Positions 1-11,040 of a DNA stretch of 64,000 nucleotides are shown here, in pieces; the stretch's first letter is position 1, and each line of letters starts with the position of its first letter. The stretch is taken from contig NC_049983.1 in the NCBI RefSeq assembly GCF_000003815.2, positions 2,457,591 through 2,521,590 of the forward strand, written 5' to 3'. Position numbers and translations under genes: made by a program. This DNA comes from Branchiostoma floridae. Its lineage: Eukaryota; Chordata; Leptocardii; Amphioxiformes; Branchiostomatidae. The notes beneath the pieces were generated by a model. That model had not been told where the DNA came from, did no database searches, and was given only the letters and a program-made list of their open reading frames with translations.

Positions 1-594
1 GTGCGTTAAAGACTTAAAATCAGTGTCGCATTGTCCTTGACTTTGCAATACTTCATACTAAAGCTAGGTGGCGCACCAAGACAGCGTACCATAGCCATAA
101 AATGGCGCTCTCCCTGCGACTTAAAATTTAAAAATCAGCCTTACGAATAGTAGAGAAAATAAACTAAATGCAATCTTTTTTACGCTTCGCGTGTTTTGTT
201 GTCTTTTAAGTCACACTTTTGCACACATTTTTTACGATGTACACCCAGTTTGAATTCGAAGGCTACAAACATCCGTTTTAGGTCGCAGTAAAAGCGCAGC
301 GCGATCGCGATCTGTCGGAAATCGGGCCGTATTAGGGTTGGTAGACTCGTTGGGTTATTCTGGTTTATTCTACTGTGTGACATGGGCATAACACGTAATT
401 TACATGTCATAATAGAGTTGTCTTGTCACAGCACACACAGGTAACCTGCGCTATACAAATTACGAGACCTAACTAGTACATGTCATCACACATGTTGACT
501 GACAGAAAGTCAGACTACAGAGACACACCACGCTCCAGTCGTGCCTTTTCATAGAACAGCTAGTGTACCTTTTCTGTCGTCTGACACTCGGTCA

Positions 595-628
595 AAAATG
601 GCGGGAATTTAAAATTTCCCGCCATTTT
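595..628. promoter_or_regulatory. Palindromic E2F-like double site
   Basis: A near-perfect 34-bp palindrome: AAAATGGCGGGAA on the left and TTTCCCGCCATTTT on the right. Each arm contains the E2F-type core (TTTCCCGCC / GGCGGGAA) fused to a CGCCATTTT element. In the paralogous block at 8.57-8.61 kb only the right arm is intact. Confidence 0.5.
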
Positions 629-693
629 CAACTTCCTCACCAAACCGGAAAAACAACAGCACACCTGTCATACCTGATTATGGTTCGAAACGA

Positions 694-701
694 TGACGTC
701 A
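694..701. promoter_or_regulatory. CRE (ATF/CREB) site
   Basis: Perfect palindromic TGACGTCA within the NLR promoter block, about 145 bp before the leader splice donor. It is conserved at the same relative position in the second block (8665-8672). Confidence 0.5.
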
Positions 702-1269
702 CTCCAGGAACCCGCAATTCCCGACATTATTCCCTACTGCTTGTGGACAGAGTCACACACCAAACGGACGCCATGTTGTTCTCATCGTCTTGAGAAAAGA
801 CACTCGCTGTGTTATTAAAAGGCGGACAAGCTTAGAAGACTCAAGGTGAGATTTTAAGATATTTGTCTGATTTCTTTGTTGGTCCGCGATTTTCAACGTT
901 GGCTATGTTCTATTGTGCCGGGAAAGGGAGTTTGTTGAGGAAGGGAGTTTGCCGTGATAGCGAGGGAGGGAGGGGCAGAAACTCGCCACAAAAAGATATT
1001 GCAAATTTGACACGTACGTACAGGATGTACCGCTATAAGGTCACCATACTCATGTTACTGACTAGCCTACAATTCTTCTGGTATTTGTCTTTTATTCAAG
1101 GACGCTATTGTACAGATATCATATCCTACGTTATCATATCAGGTTGCAATATCACGTTATATCATGCATTATTTTTCAGAGTCCATAATGTAATAACGAC
1201 ATCAACAAATTTTAAAGTTTTGGCTTGCTTGGGAAAATATATTCCGTGCCAACAAAATGTTGACCATTC

Positions 1270-1295
1270 TGACGTCACACATCCAAGATGGCGGC
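1270..1295. promoter_or_regulatory. Second CRE plus YY1-like site
   Basis: TGACGTCA (1270-1277) is followed 8 bp later by AAGATGGCGGC (1285-1295), a good match to the YY1 core. They lie between the leader exon and the coding start, 240-265 bp upstream of the ATG. They could form an alternative downstream promoter. There is no second copy in this window. Confidence 0.4.
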
Positions 1296-1533
1296 CGCCG
1301 TCAAGCGCCCTTTGCCGAACAAAGTCCGAATTCGAAGAAGCCAAAGTCTACAAAACTGTTACACCCGAGTTGCGTCATACACTGAGTGGCGTTTTCTGGG
1401 CGAAATTTTCGTCCTTTTCTCAAATGGTTATATTTCTGAGTCCTGACTTACTACAACGTGTAAGGTACAGAAACTGGAGAAAGTGTAGCAGTTCGATCCT
1501 GGCTACGGTCATCAGGATATTCACACCGCCGCC

Positions 1534-2449
1534 ATGGCCCTGAGTAAGCCTAGCAGCCCGGACCCGGTCTACACCCCAGGTACGGCTCGGGGGGCTAAAC
1601 TGGCAGCTCTGCTGGTGGACGAGGGGACTTCGCTGGTCAGGAAGATATTTGAAGATGAAATCCACAAAATGCACCCTCCAAGCCTTCAAAAGCAGCTGGG
1701 AAAGCACAAGAAACATCTCATTGGATTATATAACTTAAATCCTGGTCAGAAGAAAGCTTTGTATCCAGTCAACGGTTATATGCCAGATAGTGTACAGGGG
1801 CTAGACATATCACTCTTAGAATTCCTATTGAAAGAACTGTGTACAAACGCACCGTACTCAGGTCCGAGGAACAGACTTCGGCAATACAGGAACAAAAATT
1901 ACGGGCACATTTCAAGCACGGACCTGTCTGAAGAAGACTTTGACAGACTGTGGAAGGAACTGACGGAAATCCTTGTTGACCTCGGCGGGGACAGAGACAA
2001 GATTTCAGAAAGACTTAACACCAGTATCGACCCGGAACAGGAAGCAAAGCACTTCAACCTACTAGAGAAACTTTACAAGGATGACATGGAGGTCAAAGAC
2101 CTTCTCCTGGCTCAGGGACATAGTCTGAGAAAATGTCAAGAAGACGTTTTGGATCATGGAAGGAGCCTGCTAAAAGGACAAGAAGCTGTCTTAAATCAAG
2201 GAGAGGGCCTAAAAGAAGACATTTTACATCAAGGCGACAGCCTTAAGAGGGGGCAAGGTAATCTTTCAGCTCAAGGTGAATGTCTAAAGAAAGGTCAAGA
2301 GACTCTTTTCGCCCAAGGAGAGAGACAAATATATGGACAAGAAACAATTTTGGTGGAGTTGAGAAAGTTGCCAGAGAAACTCCGTGATGCTCATACCCCA
2401 GACCCAGGAGCGGACTCAGGACCACCTGAAAACTCAACTTCCATGACAG
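1534..2449 (+). CDS. HEPN-NACHT receptor (NLR-like), exon 1: HEPN and coiled-coil repeat
   Basis: Codes for residues 1-305 of a predicted 1168-aa NLR-type receptor. The ATG lies in an optimal Kozak context (GCCGCCATGG). Residues about 25-150 form a DZIP3-type HEPN domain with the ribonuclease-type motif RN-x4-H (R119, N120, H125). Residues 190-273 are six repeats of 14 residues, one shortened to 11, with pattern QG-x2-LKKGQE, and are probably coiled-coil. The exon ends at ACAG before GTAAGC and leaves one base of a split Gly codon. The unspliced frame would stop six codons later. Known for the family: HEPN domains bind or cut RNA, and NACHT proteins are intracellular sensors. The ligand is unknown. 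A possible upstream acceptor is at 1514-1515 for the leader exon. Confidence 0.88.
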
Positions 2450-2694
2450 GTAAGCTTTGTAACAGTTAGTACAATCTCTACATATGAAAGGAAACATGAA
2501 ATGTTTAACCCCAGATCCACATTACCACGGGTATACATGTTTTCTTGCGGAAAAAAACTGAATCTGATGGACTCTGACTTTACAATCCCTAAATCTGTTA
2601 GCATATCGTCAATATACGCTCAAGAAGTATCATAATGATAGAACTATCTGAGGTATAGTTATATGTAAAACAAATGCACGCTGTACATGTACAG

Positions 2695-5285
2695 GATTGG
2701 CTGGTGCCCCTGATGACGTCATCACCTGCCTGAAGGACCTGTACTCTACAGAGTATGAGCATGTGCGGCCTCTGCCGTGGTGCGAAGACTTCAACCTTCA
2801 ACTTGAAAGCATCTACACCAACCTGCAACTCCAGCGAAGGGACAGTAGGGGGCACTTCGAAGACACCGGCGCTATCGTAAGCTTAGGTGATATTTACAAT
2901 GCAAGGGAAGGTGAAGATAGTCATAGTAATCTCAGAAAGGTACGAGTAGAGGGGGACCCTGGTATTGGGAAGTCGTGCTCTTGTCAGAAGCTTGCCTATG
3001 ATTGGTCCTGTGGGAAACTGGACAGGTTTAAGCTTGTGTTCTTTCTGGAAATGCGACACTTAGCTGGAACATTAAAAGATGCTATTTTTGAGCAGCTCCT
3101 ACCAAAGGATGCCAAAACCACCTCTGACCAGCTCTGGTCCTATATCCAAGATAACCAGGATGATGTTCTCTTCATCCTGGACGGTCTAGATGAGCTCAGT
3201 AAGGCAGCTAGGGAAGTCACAGATGTGGTGGACTTGATTCAAGGTAAAATCCTCAGGAACTGCCATGTCCTGGTGACTTCCAGGCCGTACCACTGTGTCA
3301 AAGATCTGGACAAATGCCATAAGTTTTACAAAATCGTAGGCTATAGCAAGAAAAATTCAGAGGGTTTCATACAAAGATACTTCCACGAGTCTCCAGAATC
3401 TGCTTCTAAGCTAGTGAAACAGATACAAAGTAACACAAATCTATCAGAAATTGTAGTTAATCCCCTCAATAATGTACTTATTTGTGCTGTTTGGGAAGAT
3501 AACAACAATCAGTTACCTTACAGCAATGCGGAACTTTATGAAATGATTGTTTTCTCCATTGCTAAGCGATTCTGTACAAAGAATACCCTTCCCATGGAGG
3601 GGGACGAACTTCCTTCCATCATAGAAGAAGCCTTGCGAGGCCTGGGAAAACTGTCTTGGGAGGGTCTAGAGCAGGAGCAGCTCCAGTTTAACATAGATGA
3701 GATCATAAAGAAGTATGACGCAGCGGCTGATAACATGTTGAATATGGGCCTCCTGACCAGAGATTACTCTTTCTCAAGAATCAAACGCACTCGCATCTGC
3801 ACCTTCCTGCACAAAACGTTTCAAGAATACATGGCCGCCCGCTACATCAGTGGCACGGATGAAAGTAGCAGAGAAGAGAGGATGGCATGTCTTCGTATCA
3901 TGTTTGGTTTGACAAACTCTAGTCACATCGACAGGGAGGTAATTTTAAGTAGCCGCCGTAAATACAGGGAGATTCAAAACTGGTTACTTTTGATCATGGG
4001 TGAGAATGCAGACCTGCTGTTTGACATGTTTGCAGAGGAGCTAAACAAAGCCAAAACTGATAAGGACAGGGAAGTTTTAACGTTTTTGTGTATTACCTGG
4101 CTTGGCAAAAGTGCTGCAGGTGGTAAAATGGCTGAAATTTTAGCACCTTTTCTGTCTCAGCACGTAACTAACAACCTGGGTGAATTGAGTGATCATTATG
4201 ATCATATCAGTTGGTTTGTAGGGTTGACATACGTACTGAACTGTCAAAAGAAACTCAGTGTGAGTAACAATCCAAGGATGATACAGCACCTGACAGTCAA
4301 TTGCAGTCATATTGCTGCCGGTTCTTCACAAGAAGAGAAACTCGACTTGTTGGAAGACACATTATCAGATTATAACAAGATGCGCTCTGTGACATTATTT
4401 GAGACTGGCGGTGGGAGTAGGGCTGTCCACCACAACTTCTCTCCATTTCGCACATTCATACCTCGGTGTGGAACAGAAACTGTGTCCATTTGTGTCAACA
4501 CTAACAATCCATTATATCTGTACCTGCTAAGTTCATTGGAGCAGCTTTCAGAGGCGCCAATGGTAGAGCATGTCAGAATCGATGTAGGTACTTTCCTGAG
4601 AGAAATGAATATGGACGGGCCAGATGTAGACTTCTCAGAATATGACAGGCTTTTGGCACAAATGATAAGAAGACAGAGCTGCCTTTGGTCCATAAGGCTA
4701 GAGATAGGTAGTTGGCATCGTCACGATACTGAAATCAGCGGGTTCGGTAACCTTACAGAGACCCTACAAAGCATCTCCGAACATGCAAGACTTGAGGTCG
4801 TTGAGTTCGAACTTCCACGGAACGATGTGTTGATGACGTCCTCAAATACAAAATTCGAGATGATCGGTATGATTAACAATGTGCAAATGGTAAAGTACAA
4901 AAGACACGAGACATTCGATGTTGAGCCGATGGTGCACGAACTCACAGACTGTATAAAGAAGAATAAGGCCCTAAAGACACTGAGGCTTAGATGGAAACTC
5001 TGGGATAACACAATTATAACCAATAAAGTTTACCACGGAGTCTGCAGTAGCCAGACCCTCTCCAGCCTGTGTTCCGCGATTCAGAGGAATCGAACTTTGG
5101 AGACGCTGGAGATTGACGGGATGTTGTCTGAGTCCCAGTCAGGACGACAGGCAAAGATAGTTGCCAAGTTACAGGGTAATAAACCTAGCAACTATAAGAA
5201 ACTCAAAATAACTATGTCTGACCGCACGCCTGTTCAGGATTTTGTCATGTTTCCAGCTGCTTGGGTGGGGTACCATGAGCAATAG
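2695..5285 (+). CDS. HEPN-NACHT receptor (NLR-like), exon 2: NACHT ATPase and C-terminal region
   Basis: Follows a 245-bp intron (acceptor TACAG at 2690-2694). Two bases complete the split Gly codon, giving residues 306-1168. The NACHT P-loop GDPGIGKS is at 392-399, Walker B LFILDGLDEL at about 464-473, a sensor-type VLVTSRP at 497-503, and the winged-helix segment FLHKTFQEYMAA at 676-687. From about residue 700 to the end the sequence is mainly helical, with two or three LRR-like stretches (TLRLRWKLW, TLETLEIDG), so the sensor part is short for an NLR. The frame is open to TAG at 5283-5285 with no lesion, so the gene appears intact. It is probably a cytoplasmic nucleotide-driven sensor that relays to the HEPN domain; that link is inference. 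Confidence 0.92.
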
Positions 5286-5382
5286 AACATGTTTGGAACC
5301 CAGTGGTCCATCATAAGACCGGGAGTAGCGAAAGTCTTCATAGTCACTCTAAAGGGCACAAAAGGTGACCTTTTGAATTTAG

Positions 5383-5508
5383 AAGTGCCCTCAAAATCAT
5401 TTTGAAGATGGTTACATGCAAGATTACAACCGATACAACCGATACAATTCGAAAGTGCCCTCAAAATCATTTTGAAGATGGTTACATGCTACATTACAAC
5501 CGATACAG
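5383..5508 (+). repeat. 70-bp tandem duplication in the NLR 3' region
   Basis: AAGTGCCCTCAAAATCATTT at 5383 recurs exactly 70 bp later at 5453 and runs through GATGGTTACATGC to ATTACAACCGATACA. It lies about 100 bp after the NLR stop and is probably in the 3' UTR. A weak ATTAAA stands at 5582-5587 before an A-run. Confidence 0.75.
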
Positions 5509-6007
5509 TATAATCAATATAATGACAATGTTAATGATCGTTATTGCATATCCATCACCTACACGGGCTGAATGTGCACAAATTAAAAAAAAAAAACTTT
5601 AAGTAGAAGTATACAGAAAAAAACGTTACATTCTATCCAAAGCTACATTAAACTAGAGTTAGGGATTATATCGGACAGTGGTAATCATCAGTTTAATCAA
5701 TTATAATTTCTCCATTGAACCCAATCTTAAATTGATGCAAAGGTTATGCTACACGTATTAAACAGATTTCTAGCAATTGTTTAATATGAAGACCTTTTAA
5801 TGTATATCTTTTCCCGTTATTTTGTTCGCTAGATACTAAAAATTGTACAATGACAAGAGCACGACTATTCCTAATATTTTCCATATGACACAAACGTTTG
5901 TTTTATTTATTGTTAAGTATCTCTTTTCAATTAGTCCATCAACATTTTAAACATCATATTTATAAATTGTAGATGTTATCATTGCATCCATATTGTTCAC
6001 GGATGAT

Positions 6008-6085
6008 TATGATAGATGATAATAATCTTTATTGCATGTTCATGCCCGTGGGCTAAATGCACAAATGACCACACGTGGTCTACTG
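6008..6085 (-). repeat. LINE 3'-end fragment
   Basis: Contains ATTGCATGTTCATGCCCGTG followed by GGCTAAATGCACAAATGACC. Versions of this stretch recur at 5545-5585, 22637-22702 and 57752-57785, the last directly behind a LINE zinc-finger tail. It is read as the 3' UTR end of that LINE family. Confidence 0.5.
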
Positions 6086-6748
6086 GGTGAAAAAAAATAA
6101 AAACAACTAAGGTTATACAATAGTTTCAGCTAAACTAAGTGGAAAATGATCTAAGATATCATTTATCTCCATACGATACATCACATCGTTAATCCTTAAC
6201 GATACATCTAATAGTTTCTTCTCTCTTTTTAACATTCTTGTCGCAGAGCATTTGTAATAGACACGAAAGTCAAATGAAATGATAGCATTAAATTGTTCAT
6301 GTTCTTTCCATGTTGAGTATTGGAAGATTGTATGTGTTTGTGTATTAAAGAGCTGTTTTTGCCTAACTGAATGCCAAGTGCCGATCTTTGACAGCTGTAT
6401 GCTGTTTTGTAGCGCCACCTAGCGTTAGTACAGAGTAAAGCAGTCTGTTACGAATCGCTTAAAAGGCAGGTGTCAAAACGCTTATAACTAACAGTGTGTT
6501 TTATGTAGAAGCTAAAATATGATAACTCAAATACTGAACTAGACTCTTTGGTTTGATTGATTGTTTGGGTATGAGCGATAAACCGTGGTTTAAATAAAAC
6601 ATCGCGTAGGGAGTGGTCGGCTCCATGTGAGACTAGATAAATCATATTATAGTTTATCCCGCAAAACGTAGATGTCATCCGTAGTATATCATGGGTACAA
6701 GGATGCACTGTACGGTGTCTCTTTCTACGTCTGTTTGGTCGTCTATTG

Positions 6749-6893
6749 AATAATCTTTGCCATTATTGTACTTTTGATAAAGTAAAAGATGAGCAACAAT
6801 TCATATTAGATCGTAGACTGTGTCATAAGGAAATAATTGCATTTTTGTATTGTGTGACAGAAAATGGTCAATTTTCAAGTATATTTATGTTTT
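6749..6893 (+). pseudogene. LINE C-terminal zinc-finger tail, remnant
   Basis: Reads NNLCHYCTFDKVKDEQQFIL then about 30 more residues to a stop. The pattern C-x2-C-x6-KDE-x2-FIL-D matches the cysteine-rich tail after LINE reverse transcriptases. No upstream RT domain is present, so this is a truncated copy. Confidence 0.6.
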
Positions 6894-7251
6894 GATGCGT
6901 TTAGGCAAATTCTAAATAAATCAGACACAACTATTTTCATATCCGCGCAAGTACAAAAAAACGAGAAACACCCAATAACCATAGTATAACACTACTATAC
7001 ATTATTATGCTGTTTATACTCTTCTGTGTACCAAATATGTGCTATACATTTGTTAAGTTATTTTCGACCTGCATCTATCCCCTCTAGGCATGGTTGTACT
7101 AAAAGTCTTTGATCATTAAACAGCCCCCTGGCGGAACACATCAACTTTGCAGGTATAATGTTATACTGAAGGACATGTAAATGTCCTAGATTTGGGTCTG
7201 ACGCTGTAGAAATCCCCATCTCCTGATGAAGAATGCGAGCGTGCGCGTTTT

Positions 7252-7380
7252 GTATGTGTGTGTGTGTATGTGTGTGTGTGTGTGTGTCTGTCTGTCTGTG
7301 TGCCTGTATGTGTTTGTGTGTGTTGTGTGTGTTTGTGTGTGTGTCTGTTTGTTTGTGTCCACGTGTGTGTGTGTGTGTAT
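7252..7380. repeat. (TG)n microsatellite
   Basis: An imperfect TG repeat of about 130 bp with TCTG and TTTG interruptions. The long open frames across it on both strands are low-complexity Cys/Val or Thr/His artefacts. Confidence 0.95.
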
Positions 7381-8043
7381 TGTCGTGAAATTTATTTGTG
7401 TGTACATTTCTATTTTTCGTTTCGACAAATAGCCGACAAGGTCCCGATTTGAAAATGTAACGTTAGCCTTTAGAAGTTAAAAGTTGAATATGTGGGTTTA
7501 GGCCAAATACTTTCTTGTGGGGTGGAAAGTTTTATGGACCCAATCAGCAGTCTTATAGCAGTGTTTGCCCACCATAAACACAGTCCTTTTAGATGTGTGA
7601 ACAACACTGTTTTGAGGTAATTTGTCTCTATTATACGCCCCTGTCACATAGACAACACTAGCCCCGGTCGGATTTGTTGATTGCCATGCAGAAGGTCGCC
7701 CGATTATAAAATCGACGGAGGGTGGGGCGCATTTTCTTAGAATTTCATATTTTAAGGGGCTAGGTGACCGTCGAACATTGGCCCACCCCACGTAAGAATC
7801 GCGTAATAATTGACTTAGCACAGGGCTTATTATTGCCGAAAATCTCACTTTACCCTTTTTACCTGATAGACGCTCTCACTGTGACCTAAATTTTACAGAT
7901 CTCTCAACAAATTGCTCACGAAAAAATGCTTTTTGTACGCTTTGCTTCTTTCGTACTGATTGTTTGCTTTTCAGTCACACTTTTGGATTTTGTATGATAT
8001 ACCCAGTTTAGTGTGATCGTGATCTATCGGAAAGCGGACCAAA

Positions 8044-8298
8044 AGCCGGGTTCACACATGCGTACATATGGAAGTCACAGCCTCTACCAGGCTCCACAGG
8101 TCGCTGGAAAAACGGTAGAAATCGGACAAATACAGACACATAATATGCCAGAGTGGTTAGCTGTCGTGACACCCAACGTCGCTGGCATGTTGTGTGGCTG
8201 TATTTGTCTAATTTCTATTATTACTCCCGCGGTAGAATAAAAACTTACATACGGGCCTATGAACGGACATTAATATATACGCACGTGTGAACCAGGCT
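8044..8298. mobile_element. 255-bp inverted-repeat element (MITE-like)
   Basis: The ends are imperfect inverted repeats: AGCCGGGTTCACACATGCGT on the left, and on the right the complement of AGCCTGGTTCACACGTGCGT. The element interrupts promoter copy B and is absent from copy A, so A gives the approximate empty site. No coding capacity. Confidence 0.8.
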
Positions 8299-8467
8299 TC
8301 AGGGTTGGTAGACTCGTTGGGTGGGCTATTATGATAACCCTACTGTGTTGACATGGGCGTAACATGTAATTTACATGTCATAACAGAGTTGTCTTCCCAC
8401 AGCACACACGAGTTACTTGCATTATACACATTACGAGCCGTAACTGGGACATGTAACGTCACGCATG

Positions 8468-8567
8468 TTGACTGACAGAAAATCAGACGACAGAAACGCC
8501 TCGCTAAAGCCGCGCTTTTTTATAGTGCAGCTAGCGCAGCGTTTCTGTCGTCTGACCTTCAGTCAAA
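8468..8567. repeat. Conserved promoter hairpin, copy B
   Basis: Left arm TTGACTGACAG...CAGACGACAGAAACGC and right arm GCGTTTCTGTCGTCTGACC...AGTCAAA pair over nearly 30 bp around a loop of about 40 bp. Copy A has the same structure at 495-596 with more mismatches. Confidence 0.65.
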
Positions 8568-8664
8568 ATAGCGCGAATTTGAAAAAATTCCCGCCATTTT
8601 CACCTCCCCACCAAACCGGAAGAACAACAGCATACCTGTCATACCTGGTTATTGTTCGAAACGA

Positions 8665-8672
8665 TGACGTCA
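8665..8672. promoter_or_regulatory. CRE in promoter copy B
   Basis: Perfect TGACGTCA in the same local context as copy A (GAAACGA on the left, CTCCAGGAACCCGCAA on the right). Confidence 0.45.
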
Positions 8673-8848
8673 CTCCAGGAACCCGCAAACCCTGTCATTA
8701 TTCACTATTGCTTGCGGACAGAGTCACACAACAAACGGACGCCATATTGTTCTCATCGTCTTGGGAAAAGATACTGGCTCTTTTCTCAAAAGGCGGACAA
8801 GCTTAGAAGACTCAAGGTGAGATTTTAAGATATTTGTCTGATTTCTTT

Positions 8849-9907
8849 TAACGCTCTATGTAATACTTGAGCGTAGTACAAACATGGTCGTTATAAAATT
8901 GTGTATAACCCTGGGTCATCTAAGGTCACCAGCTACAACAAGAGTTGTGCAGCTGTATTGATGTTGTTTCGGTGTTGGTACCAAATTGTAAAGTACTGCA
9001 TATATGTATAATATGACTAACGGTTTGTTTGCAACCTGCACGCTGACCAAGGCATGCCACTATTTCGTGGATTTCATCCATTTTTCATGCGTTTTTAAGA
9101 ATACATTGTCTTTTCCGTAAGGCGTAGGCAGGCCATTAATAATTAATTCGTAGGGAAGCGGTTTATATTCATACTGGTAGTCAGGAGGTAAAAATTTCAC
9201 GTAAAGCGTTGTCGTTCTACTTCACGTAAAGCGTAACTGAGCCTAAAAAAGTCCGATAAGTCCCCTTAATCATAGTCTGGTCTTCCAATGATATTTCGTA
9301 AACCATAGCGGAAACACCAGCAATGGTCTTTCCGACTATTTCGTCATCAAACTTGGTTTATATACAAGTATAAAAGCAAAGTTTCTCCCTCAAAATGCAG
9401 TAAATAATGTTTCAACTAAGCACCCCTCTCCCCACCACACAAACATACACACAAATAGTTTAGGACGAGGAACCATCCACATCGCCTAAGGGCAACATGA
9501 TTAAAATTCCAATGCTGAAACGGGGACCCCTACTATTCCACAGTAAAGGAAACGCCTTCTTAGTGCCTACATTCTTGTCAACACCTGTGTCTTTACAAAT
9601 ATGTACAACGGAAATAAGACAATAATCGATATAGAATATCGATCGAATGTCCAGAAAGATTGAAAGCCAAGCACGCGATTTTGTAAAGTTGGGAGTTAAG
9701 TAGTCAGTTGAAGTCAAGCAAATCTTCATCCTTATTATATACTTGTTAATCGTATGCGATGATAGTAGAAAAGTTATATAATTGTTTCGCCTGTCTATTT
9801 TTGCTTCCTTTTGTTTTAGTTAAGCCCCAATTAAAAATGGAAAATATCAGATACCAATCCGACGCTAGTACTGCAGTCAAATGCTAACGTATTATTTACT
9901 TAGATCT
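8849..9907. other. Intergenic, no gene recognised
   Basis: AT-rich single-copy-looking sequence. A minus-strand open frame at 9460-9729 (89 codons) shows no domain, signal peptide or strong start context. A short doublet, TTCACGTAAAGCG, occurs twice near 9197 and 9221. Confidence 0.4.
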
Positions 9908-10451
9908 TAGGCCACAGCAAGTAAATTTTATGGATGACATCAGCGCGCACATTAATTTTCGCCTGATTTAAAGAAAAAAAAAAAGATTTTCTTTTTCTTT
10001 TGCAGGGATGGTCAACATGATAATAAAATACAAAAATGAGCAAATATGTTGTGTTGTAGCCTAATAATTGTACTTGTGGAGGTGACACTTTTGAGGTACC
10101 CAGGTCTGTAGTTCTTGAAATGAAACTTATTGGATAGTTGTAAAAGTGACACATATATGGAAGCTATGAGTGTGGTTACCAACTTTGTTGGTAATGTCTA
10201 CCACACTAATGTCACTTTTACCACACCAGTACATGTCTTCAATACAGAAATGAATGCCTTGCTGGCTCTGATACAATGTTTTGTCCCTTTTATTCTTTTA
10301 CAACATTCATCACAACTTTATGGTGCCTATGTTTGAAAATGTAGCCATCTTGTTTTTTTTTTCACCCATCATGTTTTTTTTTTCGCCCTAATCGCACTAA
10401 TTTTGCAGTCTGTAGAGGATGTCATCCATAAAATTTACTTGCCGTTGCCTT
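9908..10451. mobile_element. 545-bp TIR element with nested inverted repeats
   Basis: The terminal arms pair over about 33 bp (AAGTAAATTTTATGGATGAC on the left, its complement at 10418-10444). Inside, 10141-10226 forms a second hairpin (AAAAGTGACA...AGTGTGGTTACCAAC with its complement). There is no ORF of note. Class unassigned; it behaves like a non-autonomous foldback or MITE. Confidence 0.75.
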
Positions 10452-11040
10452 ACGGTAAACACAGAGCATAATACTACGGCGACCTCGTATGGGGTGTTGT
10501 TACTACAAGCACGTAAGTCTCCTCGGACATTTCAAGAATGTGATAAGAGATCTCAAGAACCCCTTAGGAGTCTTCTTGCCCCTCTTTATTGAATCAGCAC
10601 TCAGTCATGCAAGGCAAACATTTGTGCCTTACCAAGGTCAAATAGGACAAAAGCGTTGACCTCGGGTATCTTAACGATGGCTACGGAAATGAATATTCTT
10701 TAATTCATTCATCTATCCTTGCTGTGTACAAATAGGCAAATATATCAAAGAATGTTTATACCGTAGAACCAATAGTGTAAATGACACGCTAGACTTAAAA
10801 TGTTCACCTATTCATATCTATGGATTTTCATATAACGTTGTGTCTGTTTATATGTTTTTTAAGTAGTGTACGTAGTAATGGACCTTGCGAAAGTCGCTGT
10901 ACTTTTGTGGTGTCAATAAAGATTGACATTCTATTAGAACTATGCAGATCTTCGAATGAAATCCAGGAAATGTAGACAACAGCTAGTGCATTCTTCAAAA
11001 GGCCGAACCTCCAGTAAAATATATAATTTATATAATGCAT

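Larger units (their letters stand above)
100..877 (+). promoter_or_regulatory. NLR promoter/leader block, copy A
   Basis: This block precedes the HEPN-NACHT gene. It is matched at about 80 percent by eye by 7868-8848, which shows it is a duplicated unit. It holds an inverted repeat (495-522 with 571-596), a palindromic E2F-like site (595-628), a perfect CRE TGACGTCA (694-701) and a probable non-coding first exon ending at 845 (CTCAAG before GTGAGA). The donor is identical in both copies, which supports a functional leader exon. The transcription start cannot be placed from sequence alone. Confidence 0.6.
5590..7225. other. AT-rich intergenic DNA
   Basis: Apart from the LINE 3' end and zinc-finger remnant listed separately, nothing gene-like is seen. 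Two minus-strand open frames (6113-6418, 6448-6708) have no recognisable domain and are probably chance. Confidence 0.5.
7868..8848 (+). promoter_or_regulatory. Orphan copy of the NLR promoter/leader block (copy B)
   Basis: Homologous to 100-877 in the same order: a stretch near 7940 matching 180-260, GGTTGGTAGACTCGTTGG at 8303, the inverted-repeat hairpin, a CRE at 8665-8672, and the leader exon ending CTCAAG before GTGAGA at 8817. It contains a 255-bp inverted-repeat insertion (8044-8298) missing from copy A. No NLR coding sequence follows. The next gene is ACSL, 5 kb downstream on the same strand. It may be a relic of a lost NLR copy or an alternative ACSL promoter. Confidence 0.7.

Noticed and set aside
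2697-5285. NACHT exon as a separate protein starting at TTG
   Set aside because: The exon joins exon 1 in phase through good splice sites; no ATG or promoter explains an independent start.
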